The notes under the pieces: generated by a model | Told to the model about the DNA's origin: nothing | Databases searched by the model: none | The model's input: only the letters and a program-made list of their open reading frames with translations | Shown here: one piece after another, positions 49,882 to 57,798 of the stretch | Layout of the letters: each line of letters opens with the position of its first letter | How positions within the stretch are numbered: the stretch's first letter is position 1 | NCBI RefSeq assembly: GCF_020215645.1 | Contig: NZ_CP084058.1 | Location: 3,658,001-3,722,000, forward strand | Origin: Nonomuraea gerenzanensis | GTDB lineage: Bacteria > Actinomycetota > Actinomycetes > Streptosporangiales > Streptosporangiaceae | Reading direction: 5' to 3' | Length of the DNA: 64,000 nt | Translations under genes and position numbers: made by a program

Positions 49882-50764
49882 CCTCGATCCCGTTCTCCAT
49901 CCCCTTCTCCTCCGAGTCCAGCTCGAACCCGGCTGCCTGGTAGAGCCGCCGCGCGCTCACCAGGCAGTCGCGCGTCCACAGCTCGATTCGCTTGAACCCC
50001 TCGGCCCGCGCGTGCCGCAGGCACTCCTCCACCAGCCGCCGCCCGATGCCCAGGCCGCGGGCGGACGGCTCGACCAGCAGCATGCGCAGCTTGGCCGTCG
50101 TGTCGTCCTGCCGCACGCAGAAGACGCATCCGGCCCGCTCCCCGTCCACCTCGGCGATCCACCCGGCGTCGCGGGAGAAGTCGAGGCCGCCCACGATCCT
50201 GGCGACGAGCTGCTCGAACTCGGTGCCCCAGCCGTACTCGGCGCTGTAGAGGGCGCCGTGCCGGTAGGCGACCCAGCCCAGGTCGCCGGGGCGCGGCGGC
50301 CTGATCACGTACGGCGCCCGCTCCTGCCCGCCGCCGCCCAGGAGCCGCCTGATCACCGCCATGCCGGCGACCAGTCGCTCCTGGTCGGCCTCGGGCAGGC
50401 CGGCGAGCAGGGCGCCGATCTCCTCCGACGAGCGCCGGTCGAGCGCCGCGAAGACGCCGGACCCGGTCTCGGTGAGCGCGACGAGCTGCTTGCGCGCGTC
50501 GGCCGCCGATCGCTCGCGCCTGACGAGCCCATCGCCTTCGAAGCGGGCCAGGATGCGGCTGAGGTAACCCGCGTCCAGGCCGAGCAGCCCGCGCAGCTCG
50601 CCGGTCTCCATCGGCTCGGCGTGCGCCAGCTCGAACAGCACCCTCACCTCGGTCAGTGAGTACGGCGAGTCGAGCATCCCCGCCTGGAGCGCGCCGATCA
50701 CCTTCGTATAGAACCGGTTGAAGGCTCTGACCTCAGAAACCCTTGCTTCAGTCAACGAACTCAT
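49850..50764 (-). CDS. MarR-type regulator fused to GNAT acetyltransferase
   Basis: 304 aa bifunctional chain. Residues 1-150 form a MarR winged helix (SLTEVRVLFELAHAEPMETGELRGLLGLDAGYLSRILARFEGDGLVRRERSAADARKQLVALTETG). Residues 155-304 form a GNAT domain (IRPPRPGDLGWVAYRHGALY, acetyl-CoA loop LLVEPSARGLGIGRRLVEECLRHA). It may sense by acetylating a ligand or protein. Start at 50764. It is divergent from the lactonase-like gene, a plausible target, with a cagtcaac direct repeat (50749 and 50771 region) between. Confidence 0.9.
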   Translation of the reverse strand: MSSLTEARVSEVRAFNRFYTKVIGALQAGMLDSPYSLTEVRVLFELAHAEPMETGELRGLLGLDAGYLSRILARFEGDGLVRRERSAADARKQLVALTETGSGVFAALDRRSSEEIGALLAGLPEADQERLVAGMAVIRRLLGGGGQERAPYVIRPPRPGDLGWVAYRHGALYSAEYGWGTEFEQLVARIVGGLDFSRDAGWIAEVDGERAGCVFCVRQDDTTAKLRMLLVEPSARGLGIGRRLVEECLRHARAEGFKRIELWTRDCLVSARRLYQAAGFELDSEEKGMENGIEVTEQMWSREL

Positions 50765-50795
50765 TGCCACAGTCAACCATAGGAGGATCCCCGCT

Positions 50796-51701
50796 GTGAA
50801 GCACGTGCGCATAGGCGGATACGGCCCCGGCATCGTCACGATCGGCGGCGACCTCACCCGCGTGACGGCCCCGTCGTTCCTGGCCGCCCACCCCTCACTG
50901 CCGGTCCTGTACGCCGTGGGCGAGCTCGAACGCGGCTGGCTCACCGCGTTCCAGGCCGACGGGGCCGCCCTCGGCCCGCTGGACGAGCGCCCCAGCGAGG
51001 GCCACAGCCCCTGTCACGTCGCCGTCGAGCCCGGCGGCACCCTGCTCGCGGTGGCGAACTACGGCGACGGCACCGCCACCCTCTACCGGCTGGACGAGCG
51101 GGGCGTGTTCGCGGGGGAGCCCATCGTGCTGCGCCACGAGGGCTCGGGCCCGGACGCGGAGCGCCAGGAGGGCCCGCACGCCCACCAGGCGGTCTTCCAC
51201 GACGGCCTGCTGCACGTCTCCGATCTCGGCACCGACGAGATCCGCCGCTACCGCTACGACGGCACCCCGCTGGAGCCCATCACCCTGGCCCCCGGCACCG
51301 GCCCGCGCCACTTCGCGTTCGCGGGCTCACGCCTGTACGTGGCGGGCGAGCTCGACGGCACCGTCACGCTGATCGACGGCGCGGACCGCACGGTCCAGCG
51401 CGCCTCCCGCCAGGAGGGCGAGAACGCCCCCTCCCACCTGCAGCTCCACGGCGACCTGGTCTACGTCGCCAACCGCGGCCCGAACACGATCTCCGTGCTG
51501 AGCGCCGCCGACCTGTCGCCGGTGGCGGAGGTGCCCTCGGGCGGCACCTGGCCCCGGCACTTCGCCATCGACGGCGAGCTCATGTACGTGGCCAATCAGC
51601 AGGCCAACACCGTCACCCGCTTCAGGCTCGTGGACGGGGTGCCGGAGCCGGACGGGGAGACGTACGAGGTGGAAAGCCCGGCCTGTGTGCTGATCATGTA
51701 A
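50796..51701 (+). CDS. Lactonase-family (YbhE/PgL-like) seven-bladed beta-propeller protein
   Basis: 301 aa. 'LPVLYAVGEL', 'SPCHVAVEPGGTLLAVANYGDGTATLYRLD', 'GPHAHQAVFHDGLLHVSDLGTDEIRRYRYDG' and 'GTGPRHFAFAGSRLYVAGELDGTV' are the blades of the 6-phosphogluconolactonase (YbhE) / muconate cycloisomerase-like family. It may hydrolyse a sugar lactone. GTG at 50796 with AGGAGG 9 nt upstream. No signal peptide. Confidence 0.87.
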   Translation: MKHVRIGGYGPGIVTIGGDLTRVTAPSFLAAHPSLPVLYAVGELERGWLTAFQADGAALGPLDERPSEGHSPCHVAVEPGGTLLAVANYGDGTATLYRLDERGVFAGEPIVLRHEGSGPDAERQEGPHAHQAVFHDGLLHVSDLGTDEIRRYRYDGTPLEPITLAPGTGPRHFAFAGSRLYVAGELDGTVTLIDGADRTVQRASRQEGENAPSHLQLHGDLVYVANRGPNTISVLSAADLSPVAEVPSGGTWPRHFAIDGELMYVANQQANTVTRFRLVDGVPEPDGETYEVESPACVLIM

Positions 51702-51753
51702 GGAGTTCGCCAAGTCGCGGCCCGGCGGGGCGTCCCGTCCCGAGCATGGGCAC

Positions 51754-53202
51754 GTGCGCAAGATCCTGCTCGCCCTCGCCCTCCTGGCCGCCGGCTGCGG
51801 CGCGGCGCCCGCCGCCCGGCCGCCCGCCGTGTCGCCGGCGGCCGTGCTCCCCAGCGGGCCCGCCAGCGGGACCAACGGCGGGCCGCCCGTCGCCGACGTC
51901 CAGGAGTCCTGGCGGATCACCCGGCACGGTGCCGAGCACGAGATCGAGGGCTACGCCGACGAGGTGAGCGTGCTGGCGGGCGAGCGGTTCCGGCTGCACG
52001 TCTCCACCACCGCGCCGCGCTTCTCCGCGCACGCCTTCCGCATGGGCGCCAACCCCTCGAAGGTGTGGGAGTCCGCGCGGGTACGCGGGACGCGGCAGGC
52101 CCCCGCCCGGGTCGTGAACGGCACGGTGACCGCCGCCCACTGGGCCCCGTCGCTGACCGTGGACACTACCGGCTGGCCCGAGGGCGCCTACCTGGTCAGG
52201 CTCGACGCCTCCACGGGCGCCCAGCGCTACGTGCCGATCACCGTGCGCTCGGCCTCCACCGCCGGCCGCGTGGTGATCGTGAACGCGGTCACCACCTGGC
52301 AGGCGTACAACCTGTGGGGCGGCCGCAGCCTCTACACCGGCCCCGGCGGCTACGGCTACCGCTCGCGCGCCGTCACCTTCGACCGCCCCTACGACGGCAC
52401 CGGCGCCCGGCTCTTCCTCGACTTCGAGAAGGAGGCGCTGGCCGTGGCCGAGCAGAGCGGGGTGCCGCTGGCGTACCTGACGAACCTGGACCTCGTGCCG
52501 GGCGCGCTGGACGGCGCCCGCGCGGTGTTCTCGCTCGGGCACGACGAGTACTGGACGCCCGGCATGCGCGCGGCCGTCACCCGGGCCAGGGACGCCGGCG
52601 CGAACCTGGCCTTCCTCGGCGCCAACGCCGTCTACTGGCGGATCGCCGTGCGCGGCAGGCAGGTGCACTGCGACAAGGAGCGGGTGTGCGAGCTGTGGCG
52701 CGAGTCGCAGCCGGAGAGCGCGTTGATCGGGCAGATGTACGACTGCTTCCCCGCCGAGGGCGTCTACCGGGTGAGCAGGCCGGGGCACTGGATCTTCGCG
52801 GGGACGAAAGGGCGGCGCTTTCCCGGGATGGTGGGCGTGGAGACCGACCGGGTGTCGCGGGGGTCGCCGGCCGGGGTGAAGGTGCTGGCCGAGTCGCCGT
52901 TCTCGTGCGGCGGGCGGGCCGCTGTCACGCACAGCACGTACTACGCCGCGCCCAGCGGGGCCGGGGTGTTCGCCTCCGGGACCATGCGGTGGGTGTGCGC
53001 GCTGCGCGGCCGGGCGTGCGGGCACGGCGTCACCGACGCAGCCGCCGCCTTCACCCGCCGCGCCACGCTCAACCTCCTCACCCGCTTCGCCGAAGGCCCC
53101 GCAGGCGAAGCGCGCGCCGACGGCCCAGCGTCGCGCGCTGACGGCCGGGCGCCTCACGCCCTCGGGGACGCCTTCGTCCTCGGCGGCGCCCAGGGGCCGT
53201 GA
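51754..53202 (+). CDS. Lipoprotein with N,N-dimethylformamidase beta-subunit-like domain
   Basis: 482 aa. Lipoprotein signal MRKILLALALLAAGC with Cys15. The main part ('VTTWQAYNLWGGRSLY', 'FLDFEKEALAVAEQSGVPLAYLTNLDL', 'VFSLGHDEYWTPGMRAAVTRARDAGANLAFLGANAVYWRI') matches the large-subunit domain of N,N-dimethylformamidase, an iron-dependent amidohydrolase. In actinomycetes most such proteins are exported and uncharacterised. An Asp/Ala/Arg-rich degenerate repeat forms the C-terminus. GTG start; weak ribosome site. Confidence 0.8.
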   Translation: MRKILLALALLAAGCGAAPAARPPAVSPAAVLPSGPASGTNGGPPVADVQESWRITRHGAEHEIEGYADEVSVLAGERFRLHVSTTAPRFSAHAFRMGANPSKVWESARVRGTRQAPARVVNGTVTAAHWAPSLTVDTTGWPEGAYLVRLDASTGAQRYVPITVRSASTAGRVVIVNAVTTWQAYNLWGGRSLYTGPGGYGYRSRAVTFDRPYDGTGARLFLDFEKEALAVAEQSGVPLAYLTNLDLVPGALDGARAVFSLGHDEYWTPGMRAAVTRARDAGANLAFLGANAVYWRIAVRGRQVHCDKERVCELWRESQPESALIGQMYDCFPAEGVYRVSRPGHWIFAGTKGRRFPGMVGVETDRVSRGSPAGVKVLAESPFSCGGRAAVTHSTYYAAPSGAGVFASGTMRWVCALRGRACGHGVTDAAAAFTRRATLNLLTRFAEGPAGEARADGPASRADGRAPHALGDAFVLGGAQGP

Positions 53203-53214
53203 CGCGGAGCGGGC

Positions 53215-54672
53215 TCACCCGCCCGTGGCGAGCCGGACGGCCGCGCGCCAGCGCTCGTAGGCGGCGTCGTCCCGCTCGCCCGGCTCGAAGCGCCGGTCCA
53301 GGTGCCAGGTCTTGCGCAGCTCACCCTGCGACCCCCACACCCCGGCCCCCAGCCCGGCCAGGAACGCCGCCCCCAGCGCCGTCGTCTCCTGGATCGCCGG
53401 CCGCTCCACCACCGCCCCGAGCTGATCGGCCTGGAGCTGCATGAGCAGGTCGTTCGCGCTGGCCCCGCCGTCGGCCTTGAGCACCGCCCCTGATCCACCG
53501 GTCATCGACTCGACGACGTCCCGCACCTCGAACGCGATCGCCTCCAGTGTGGCCCTGACCAGGTGCGCCCGCGTCGTGCCGCGCGTGATGCCGGTGATCA
53601 GCCCGCGCGCCCGCGGATCCCAGTGCGGCGCCCCCAGCCCGGTCAGCGCGGGCACGAACACCACCCCGCCGCTGTCGGGCACCGTGCGCGCCACCGCCTC
53701 GGACTCCGGCGCCGTCCCGATCACGCCGAGCCCGTCGCGCAGCCACTGCACCGCCGCCCCCGTCACGAAGATCGACCCCTCCAGCGCGAACGTGCGCTCA
53801 CCCGACGGCGTCTGCCAGGCCACCGTGGTCAGCAGCCCGGACTCCGAGCGCACGATCTCCCCGCCGAGGTTGGTCAGCACGAACGAGCCCGTGCCGTAGG
53901 TGCACTTGACGTCCCCCACGTCGAAGCAGGTCTGCCCGAACAAGGCCGCCTGCTGGTCGCCCGCCACGCCGCTGATCGGCACGTCCAGGCCGAGGAAGGC
54001 CGCGGGGTCCGTACGTCCGATCGGCCCGTAGTTCGGCACGATCTCCGGCAGCGCCTCCTGCGGCACCCCGAACAACTCGCACAACTCGGGCTCCCAGGCG
54101 CCGGACGCCAGCCCGTACAGGAGCGTGCGCGAGGCGTTGGACGGGTCGGTGACGTGCCGCGCTCCCGCCGTCAGCCTGGCGATGAGGTAGGAATCCACCG
54201 TCCCTATCGCTATATCTCCGGACTCGACGCCTTGCCAGACCCGGGGATCGTTCTCGGCCAGCCAGGTCAGCTTCGTGGCGGTGAAATAGGGGTCGAGGCG
54301 CAGCCCGGTCAGCTCGGAGACGCGCGGCTCGTGCCCCGCCTCGCGCAGCCGCCCGCACAGCGCGGCCGTGCGGCGGTCCTGCCAGACGATGGCCCGGCGC
54401 GGCGCCGCCAGCGTGCGGCGATCCCACAGCACGGCGGTCTCGCGCTGGTTCGTGATGCCCACGCAGGAGGGCGGTTCCGGCGCCGTCCGCAGCGCGGTGG
54501 CGCAGGCCGCGAGGGTGGCCTGCCAGATGTCCTCGGGGTTGTGCTCGACCCAGCCGGGCTCGGGAAAATGCTGCGCGAATTCTTCGTAGCCCTTGGCGAT
54601 GATCTGCCCGTTTTCTGTGACAACCAGCGCCGTTACCCCAGTTGTCCCAGCATCGATGGCCAGCACATTCAT
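53215..54672 (-). CDS. glpK: Glycerol kinase (GlpK)
   Basis: 485 aa FGGY kinase. 'IDAGTTGVTALVV' (phosphate 1), 'GITNQRETAVLWDRRT', 'ERTFALEGSIFVTGAAVQWLRDGLG', 'PALTGLGAPHWDPRARG' and 'KADGGASANDLLMQLQADQLG' (adenosine). It makes glycerol-3-phosphate. Start ATG with GGAGGA 6 nt upstream. Divergent from pfkA across a DasR-type dyad. No glpF or glpD in this window; the N-terminus 'DAGTTGVTA' differs slightly from DQGTTSSRA of classic GlpK, so activity on another polyol is possible. Confidence 0.87.
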   Translation of the reverse strand: MNVLAIDAGTTGVTALVVTENGQIIAKGYEEFAQHFPEPGWVEHNPEDIWQATLAACATALRTAPEPPSCVGITNQRETAVLWDRRTLAAPRRAIVWQDRRTAALCGRLREAGHEPRVSELTGLRLDPYFTATKLTWLAENDPRVWQGVESGDIAIGTVDSYLIARLTAGARHVTDPSNASRTLLYGLASGAWEPELCELFGVPQEALPEIVPNYGPIGRTDPAAFLGLDVPISGVAGDQQAALFGQTCFDVGDVKCTYGTGSFVLTNLGGEIVRSESGLLTTVAWQTPSGERTFALEGSIFVTGAAVQWLRDGLGVIGTAPESEAVARTVPDSGGVVFVPALTGLGAPHWDPRARGLITGITRGTTRAHLVRATLEAIAFEVRDVVESMTGGSGAVLKADGGASANDLLMQLQADQLGAVVERPAIQETTALGAAFLAGLGAGVWGSQGELRKTWHLDRRFEPGERDDAAYERWRAAVRLATGG

Positions 54673-54714
54673 GAAATTTCCTCCACGGTAAGGGTTTAGT
54701 TTTTCGGGGCCGTG

Positions 54715-54730
54715 TTTGGTCTAGACCACT
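54715..54730. promoter_or_regulatory. DasR-like (GntR/HutC) operator
   Basis: TTTGGTCTAGACCACT contains the perfect 12-bp dyad TGGTCTAGACCA (54717-54728). It matches the DasR responsive element of Streptomyces (core TGGTCTAGACCA). It lies 45 nt from the glpK start and about 75 nt from the pfkA start. DasR senses glucosamine-6-phosphate and controls aminosugar and glycolytic genes. Confidence 0.65.
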
Positions 54731-54803
54731 CGGTGTGAGGCCGGGCACAATGCGAGTCTGACATCACGTCTGGTTCGTGACCCCTATCTGGGAGGAACCC
54801 GCC

Positions 54804-55829
54804 ATGCGTATTGGAGTGCTCACCGGAGGCGGCGACTGCCCCGGGCTCAACGCCGTGATCAGGGCAGTGGTGCGTAAGGGGGTGAGCGTCTACGGTCATG
54901 AGTTCGTCGGCTTCCGCGACGGCTGGCGCGGCCCTCTCGAGGGCGACACGATGCCACTGGACATCCAGGCCGTACGCGGCATCCTGCCGCGAGGTGGCAC
55001 CATCCTTGGCTCCTCCAGGACGAACCCGATGAAGATCGAGAACGGGGTCGACCGGATCAAGGAGAATCTGGCCGCCACCGGTGTGGACGCGCTGATCGCC
55101 ATCGGCGGCGAGGACACGCTGGGCGTGGCCAAACAGCTCTCCGACCGCCAGGTCAACGTCGTGGGCGTGCCCAAGACCATCGACAACGACCTGTCGGGCA
55201 CCGACTACACCTTCGGCTTCGACACCGCGGTCAACATCGCGATGGAGGCCATCGACCGGCTGCACACCACCGCCGAGTCCCACCACCGCGCGCTCATCTG
55301 CGAGGTCATGGGCCGCCACGCGGGCTGGATCGCGCTGCACGCGGGCATGGCCGGCGGCGCGAACGTGATCCTCATCCCGGAGAAGCCGTTCGACATCGAC
55401 CGGGTCTGCGAGTACGTCGAGTCCCGCTTCCGCACCCGCTACTCGCCGATCATCGTGGTCGCCGAGGGCGCGCACCCCATCGAGGGGCAGATGGAGCTGC
55501 AGACGGGCACGCTCGACGCGTTCGGCCACGTCCGGCTGGGCGGCATCGGCGAGGTGCTGGCCAAGGAGATCGAGAAGCGCACCGGCAAGGAGGCCCGCAC
55601 CACGGTGCTCGGCCACATCCAGCGCGGTGGCACCCCCACGGCCTACGACCGGGTGCTGGCGACCAGGTTCGGCCTGCAGGCCATCGACGCGGCCCACGAG
55701 GGCGACTACGGCAAGATGGTCGCGCTGCGCGGCACCGACATCGTGCGGGTCGGGCTCGACGAGGCCACGGCCGAGCTGAAGACGGTGCCGGTGGAGCGCT
55801 ACTCCGAGGCCGAGGTGTTCTTCGGCTGA
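54804..55829 (+). CDS. pfkA: 6-phosphofructokinase, pyrophosphate-type specificity residues
   Basis: 341 aa. 'GVLTGGGDCPGLNAVIR' and 'PKTIDNDLSGTDYTFGFDTA' are family signatures; catalytic Asp in TIDND and 'MGRHAGW', 'GHIQRGGTPTAYDR'. Position 104 is Asp (GGEDT) and 124 is Lys (PKTIDND), where ATP-dependent enzymes have Gly/Gly; Asp104 and Lys124 are the determinants of pyrophosphate-dependent PFK, as in Amycolatopsis. The enzyme is thus probably reversible and PPi-linked. GGGAGGA before ATG 54804. Confidence 0.93.
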   Translation: MRIGVLTGGGDCPGLNAVIRAVVRKGVSVYGHEFVGFRDGWRGPLEGDTMPLDIQAVRGILPRGGTILGSSRTNPMKIENGVDRIKENLAATGVDALIAIGGEDTLGVAKQLSDRQVNVVGVPKTIDNDLSGTDYTFGFDTAVNIAMEAIDRLHTTAESHHRALICEVMGRHAGWIALHAGMAGGANVILIPEKPFDIDRVCEYVESRFRTRYSPIIVVAEGAHPIEGQMELQTGTLDAFGHVRLGGIGEVLAKEIEKRTGKEARTTVLGHIQRGGTPTAYDRVLATRFGLQAIDAAHEGDYGKMVALRGTDIVRVGLDEATAELKTVPVERYSEAEVFFG

Positions 55830-55850
55830 AAGCGGCTTGCAAGCGGGCGG

Positions 55851-55949
55851 CCGTACCTTCGAGTCAGCGGGGTTACCGCTACAACCCCCTCAAGGTACGG
55901 CTTGCGCCGCAGAGAGTCGGCGGCCCACCATTGCGTCGCAAGCCGTACC
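55851..55949. terminator. Alternative hairpins between convergent pfkA and MHYT genes
   Basis: Three complementary segments: CCGTACCTT (55851-55859), GGTACGGCTTGCG (55894-55906, preceded by AA) and CGCAAGCCGTACC (55937-55949). The middle one can pair with either neighbour, giving a 9-bp or a 13-bp stem. The location suggests a bidirectional terminator. Confidence 0.5.
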
Positions 55950-55961
55950 AGGCCGGAGGGC

Positions 55962-56777
55962 TCAACCGCGGGGCGTGCCGAAGAGATCCACCTCCGGCGC
56001 GCCCTCGTCGCGTCCGCCCAGCCGTTCCCTGAACTCCGCCTCGCTGCGCAGCTCCTTCTCCGAGGGCGACAGGATGACGGTGAGCAGCAGCCCCACCGTG
56101 ATCACGCTGATGCCCACGATGAGCGGCAGCAGGAAGTCGATGGCCCGCGCGCCCGGCACGGGCACCAGCTCCGTGTGCGAGGCGACCGACATCGAGGACA
56201 TGCCGGTGTAGTGCATGCCCGAGACCGCCACGCCCATGACCAGCGCCGCCCCGCCGATCCTGAGCGCCCCGCTGACGCGCAGCGTGAACCAGAGCGCCAC
56301 CGTGGCCGCCGCCACCGCGATCAGCACCGACAGTGAGACGACCACCGGGTCGTAGGAGACGTGGGCGGACATGTTCATGGCCGCCATGCCCAGGTAGTGC
56401 ATGCCCGCCACGCCGAGCCCGGTCAGGACGCCGCCGCCGAGCAGGAACGCCGGCCGTTCCCCGCCGTGGGCGGCCAGGAACAGCCCCATGCCCACGACGA
56501 CGACGGCGAGGAACGCGGAGGCCGCGGTCAGCGGCACGTCGTACCTGATCGCCAGGCCGTCCACGGAGAAGCCGAGCATGGCGATGAAGTGCATCGTCCA
56601 GATGCCGGTGCCGCCGATCGCGAAGGCCGCGCCGACGAGCCACCACCTGCTCTCACGCCCGCCGATCAGCCTCGCGCGCGAGGTGAGCAGGAGCCCCAGC
56701 ATGGAGCCCACGCTGGACATGACGTACGCGAGTACGGGCGTCAAGAGCCCATGTGAGAAATGATCGATCGGCGACAT
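55962..56777 (-). CDS. MHYT-domain membrane sensor protein (second copy)
   Basis: 271 aa, seven membrane helices with the MHYT signatures WTMHFIAML, GMHYLGM and GMHYTGM. These Met/His/Tyr sites are proposed to bind copper and sense O2, CO or NO. No enzymatic output domain; the C-terminus is a short charged tail (SPSEKELRSEAEFRERLGG). It lies 61 nt after a paralogue on the same strand, separated by a CCCTTA/TAAGGG hairpin. Confidence 0.9.
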   Translation of the reverse strand: MSPIDHFSHGLLTPVLAYVMSSVGSMLGLLLTSRARLIGGRESRWWLVGAAFAIGGTGIWTMHFIAMLGFSVDGLAIRYDVPLTAASAFLAVVVVGMGLFLAAHGGERPAFLLGGGVLTGLGVAGMHYLGMAAMNMSAHVSYDPVVVSLSVLIAVAAATVALWFTLRVSGALRIGGAALVMGVAVSGMHYTGMSSMSVASHTELVPVPGARAIDFLLPLIVGISVITVGLLLTVILSPSEKELRSEAEFRERLGGRDEGAPEVDLFGTPRG

Positions 56778-56788
56778 GCCCCACCCAT

Positions 56789-56808
56789 CCCTTACGCACC
56801 GATAAGGG
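56789..56808. promoter_or_regulatory. Small hairpin between the two MHYT genes
   Basis: CCCTTA (56789-56794) and TAAGGG (56803-56808) with an 8-nt loop, in the 61-nt gap. It could be a weak terminator, a processing site or an operator. Confidence 0.35.
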
Positions 56809-56838
56809 AGTATGAGCAGTGAGTCGTCGCGCGCGCAA

Positions 56839-57687
56839 CTACCTTCGCCGAGCCTGCATCGGCTGTTGGCGCGGCATTGGCGTGGGGTACGTGAGTTGTT
56901 GCTGATGAGCGGTGCGACGGCGGAGTTCGAGCTTCGCCACGAGTTCGGCGTCCTCGTGCAGTTCCTCCTCCGACGGCGACAAGATGACCATGAGGAGCAT
57001 GGTGAGGGTGATGAGGCTGATCACGGTCATCAGGGGCACCAGGAAGTCCAGCGCGTCGGCACCCGGCACCACGGCGGCCTCGGCGTCGACCGAGACGTGC
57101 ATGGCGTACATGCCGGTGTAGTGCATGCCGGAGACGGCCACGCCCATGACCAGGGCGGCGCCGGTGATCCAGATGGGCTTCTTGACCCGCAGGGTGAACC
57201 AGAGCGCGACGGTCGCGGCGACCACGGCGATGCCCACGGAGGCGGCCACGGTGAGCCGGTCGTAGGAGACGTGGGCGGACATGTTCATCGCGTACATGCC
57301 GAGATAGTGCATGGAGGCCACGCCGAGCCCTGTCAGCAGGCCGCCGCCGAGCAGCGCCAGGACCCGGCCGCCGCCGTACGAGACCAGGAACAGGCCGGTG
57401 CCGACGACCACGATGGCCACCACCGCGGAGGCCACGGTGAGCAGCACGTCGTACTTGATCTGGGTGCCCTCCACCTCGAAGCCCATCATGGCGATGAAGT
57501 GCATGACCCAGATGCCGGTGCCGCCGATGGAGATGGCCGCGCCCAGCAGCCAGCGCACGCGGGCGCCGCCGCGCGAGGCGTGGGCCTGCGCGGTGAGCCG
57601 CAGTCCGAGCATCGAGCCGATGCAGGACATGACGTAGGCGAGCAACGGCGTGATCAGTCCGTAGGTGAAATGATTCACAGCGGTCAT
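56839..57687 (-). CDS. MHYT-domain membrane sensor protein (first copy)
   Basis: 282 aa, paralogue of the next gene. The signatures are WVMHFIAMM, SMHYLGM and GMHYTGM, with the same seven-helix layout and tail (SPSEEELHEDAELVAKLELRR). The two are near-identical in helix pattern but diverged in tails, so they are an old tandem duplication. It is divergent (about 110 nt) from the sensor kinase/regulator pair. Confidence 0.9.
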   Translation of the reverse strand: MTAVNHFTYGLITPLLAYVMSCIGSMLGLRLTAQAHASRGGARVRWLLGAAISIGGTGIWVMHFIAMMGFEVEGTQIKYDVLLTVASAVVAIVVVGTGLFLVSYGGGRVLALLGGGLLTGLGVASMHYLGMYAMNMSAHVSYDRLTVAASVGIAVVAATVALWFTLRVKKPIWITGAALVMGVAVSGMHYTGMYAMHVSVDAEAAVVPGADALDFLVPLMTVISLITLTMLLMVILSPSEEELHEDAELVAKLELRRRTAHQQQLTYPTPMPRQQPMQARRR

Positions 57688-57798
57688 CTATCGGTTCCTT
57701 GCATTAGGGGTTCCCGGATTGTGCCATCCCGGATGTCCCTTTCGCTTGGATATCCGAACTATCTGTCAACTTCCGTGTCGGAAACATGAGAAGGACTC

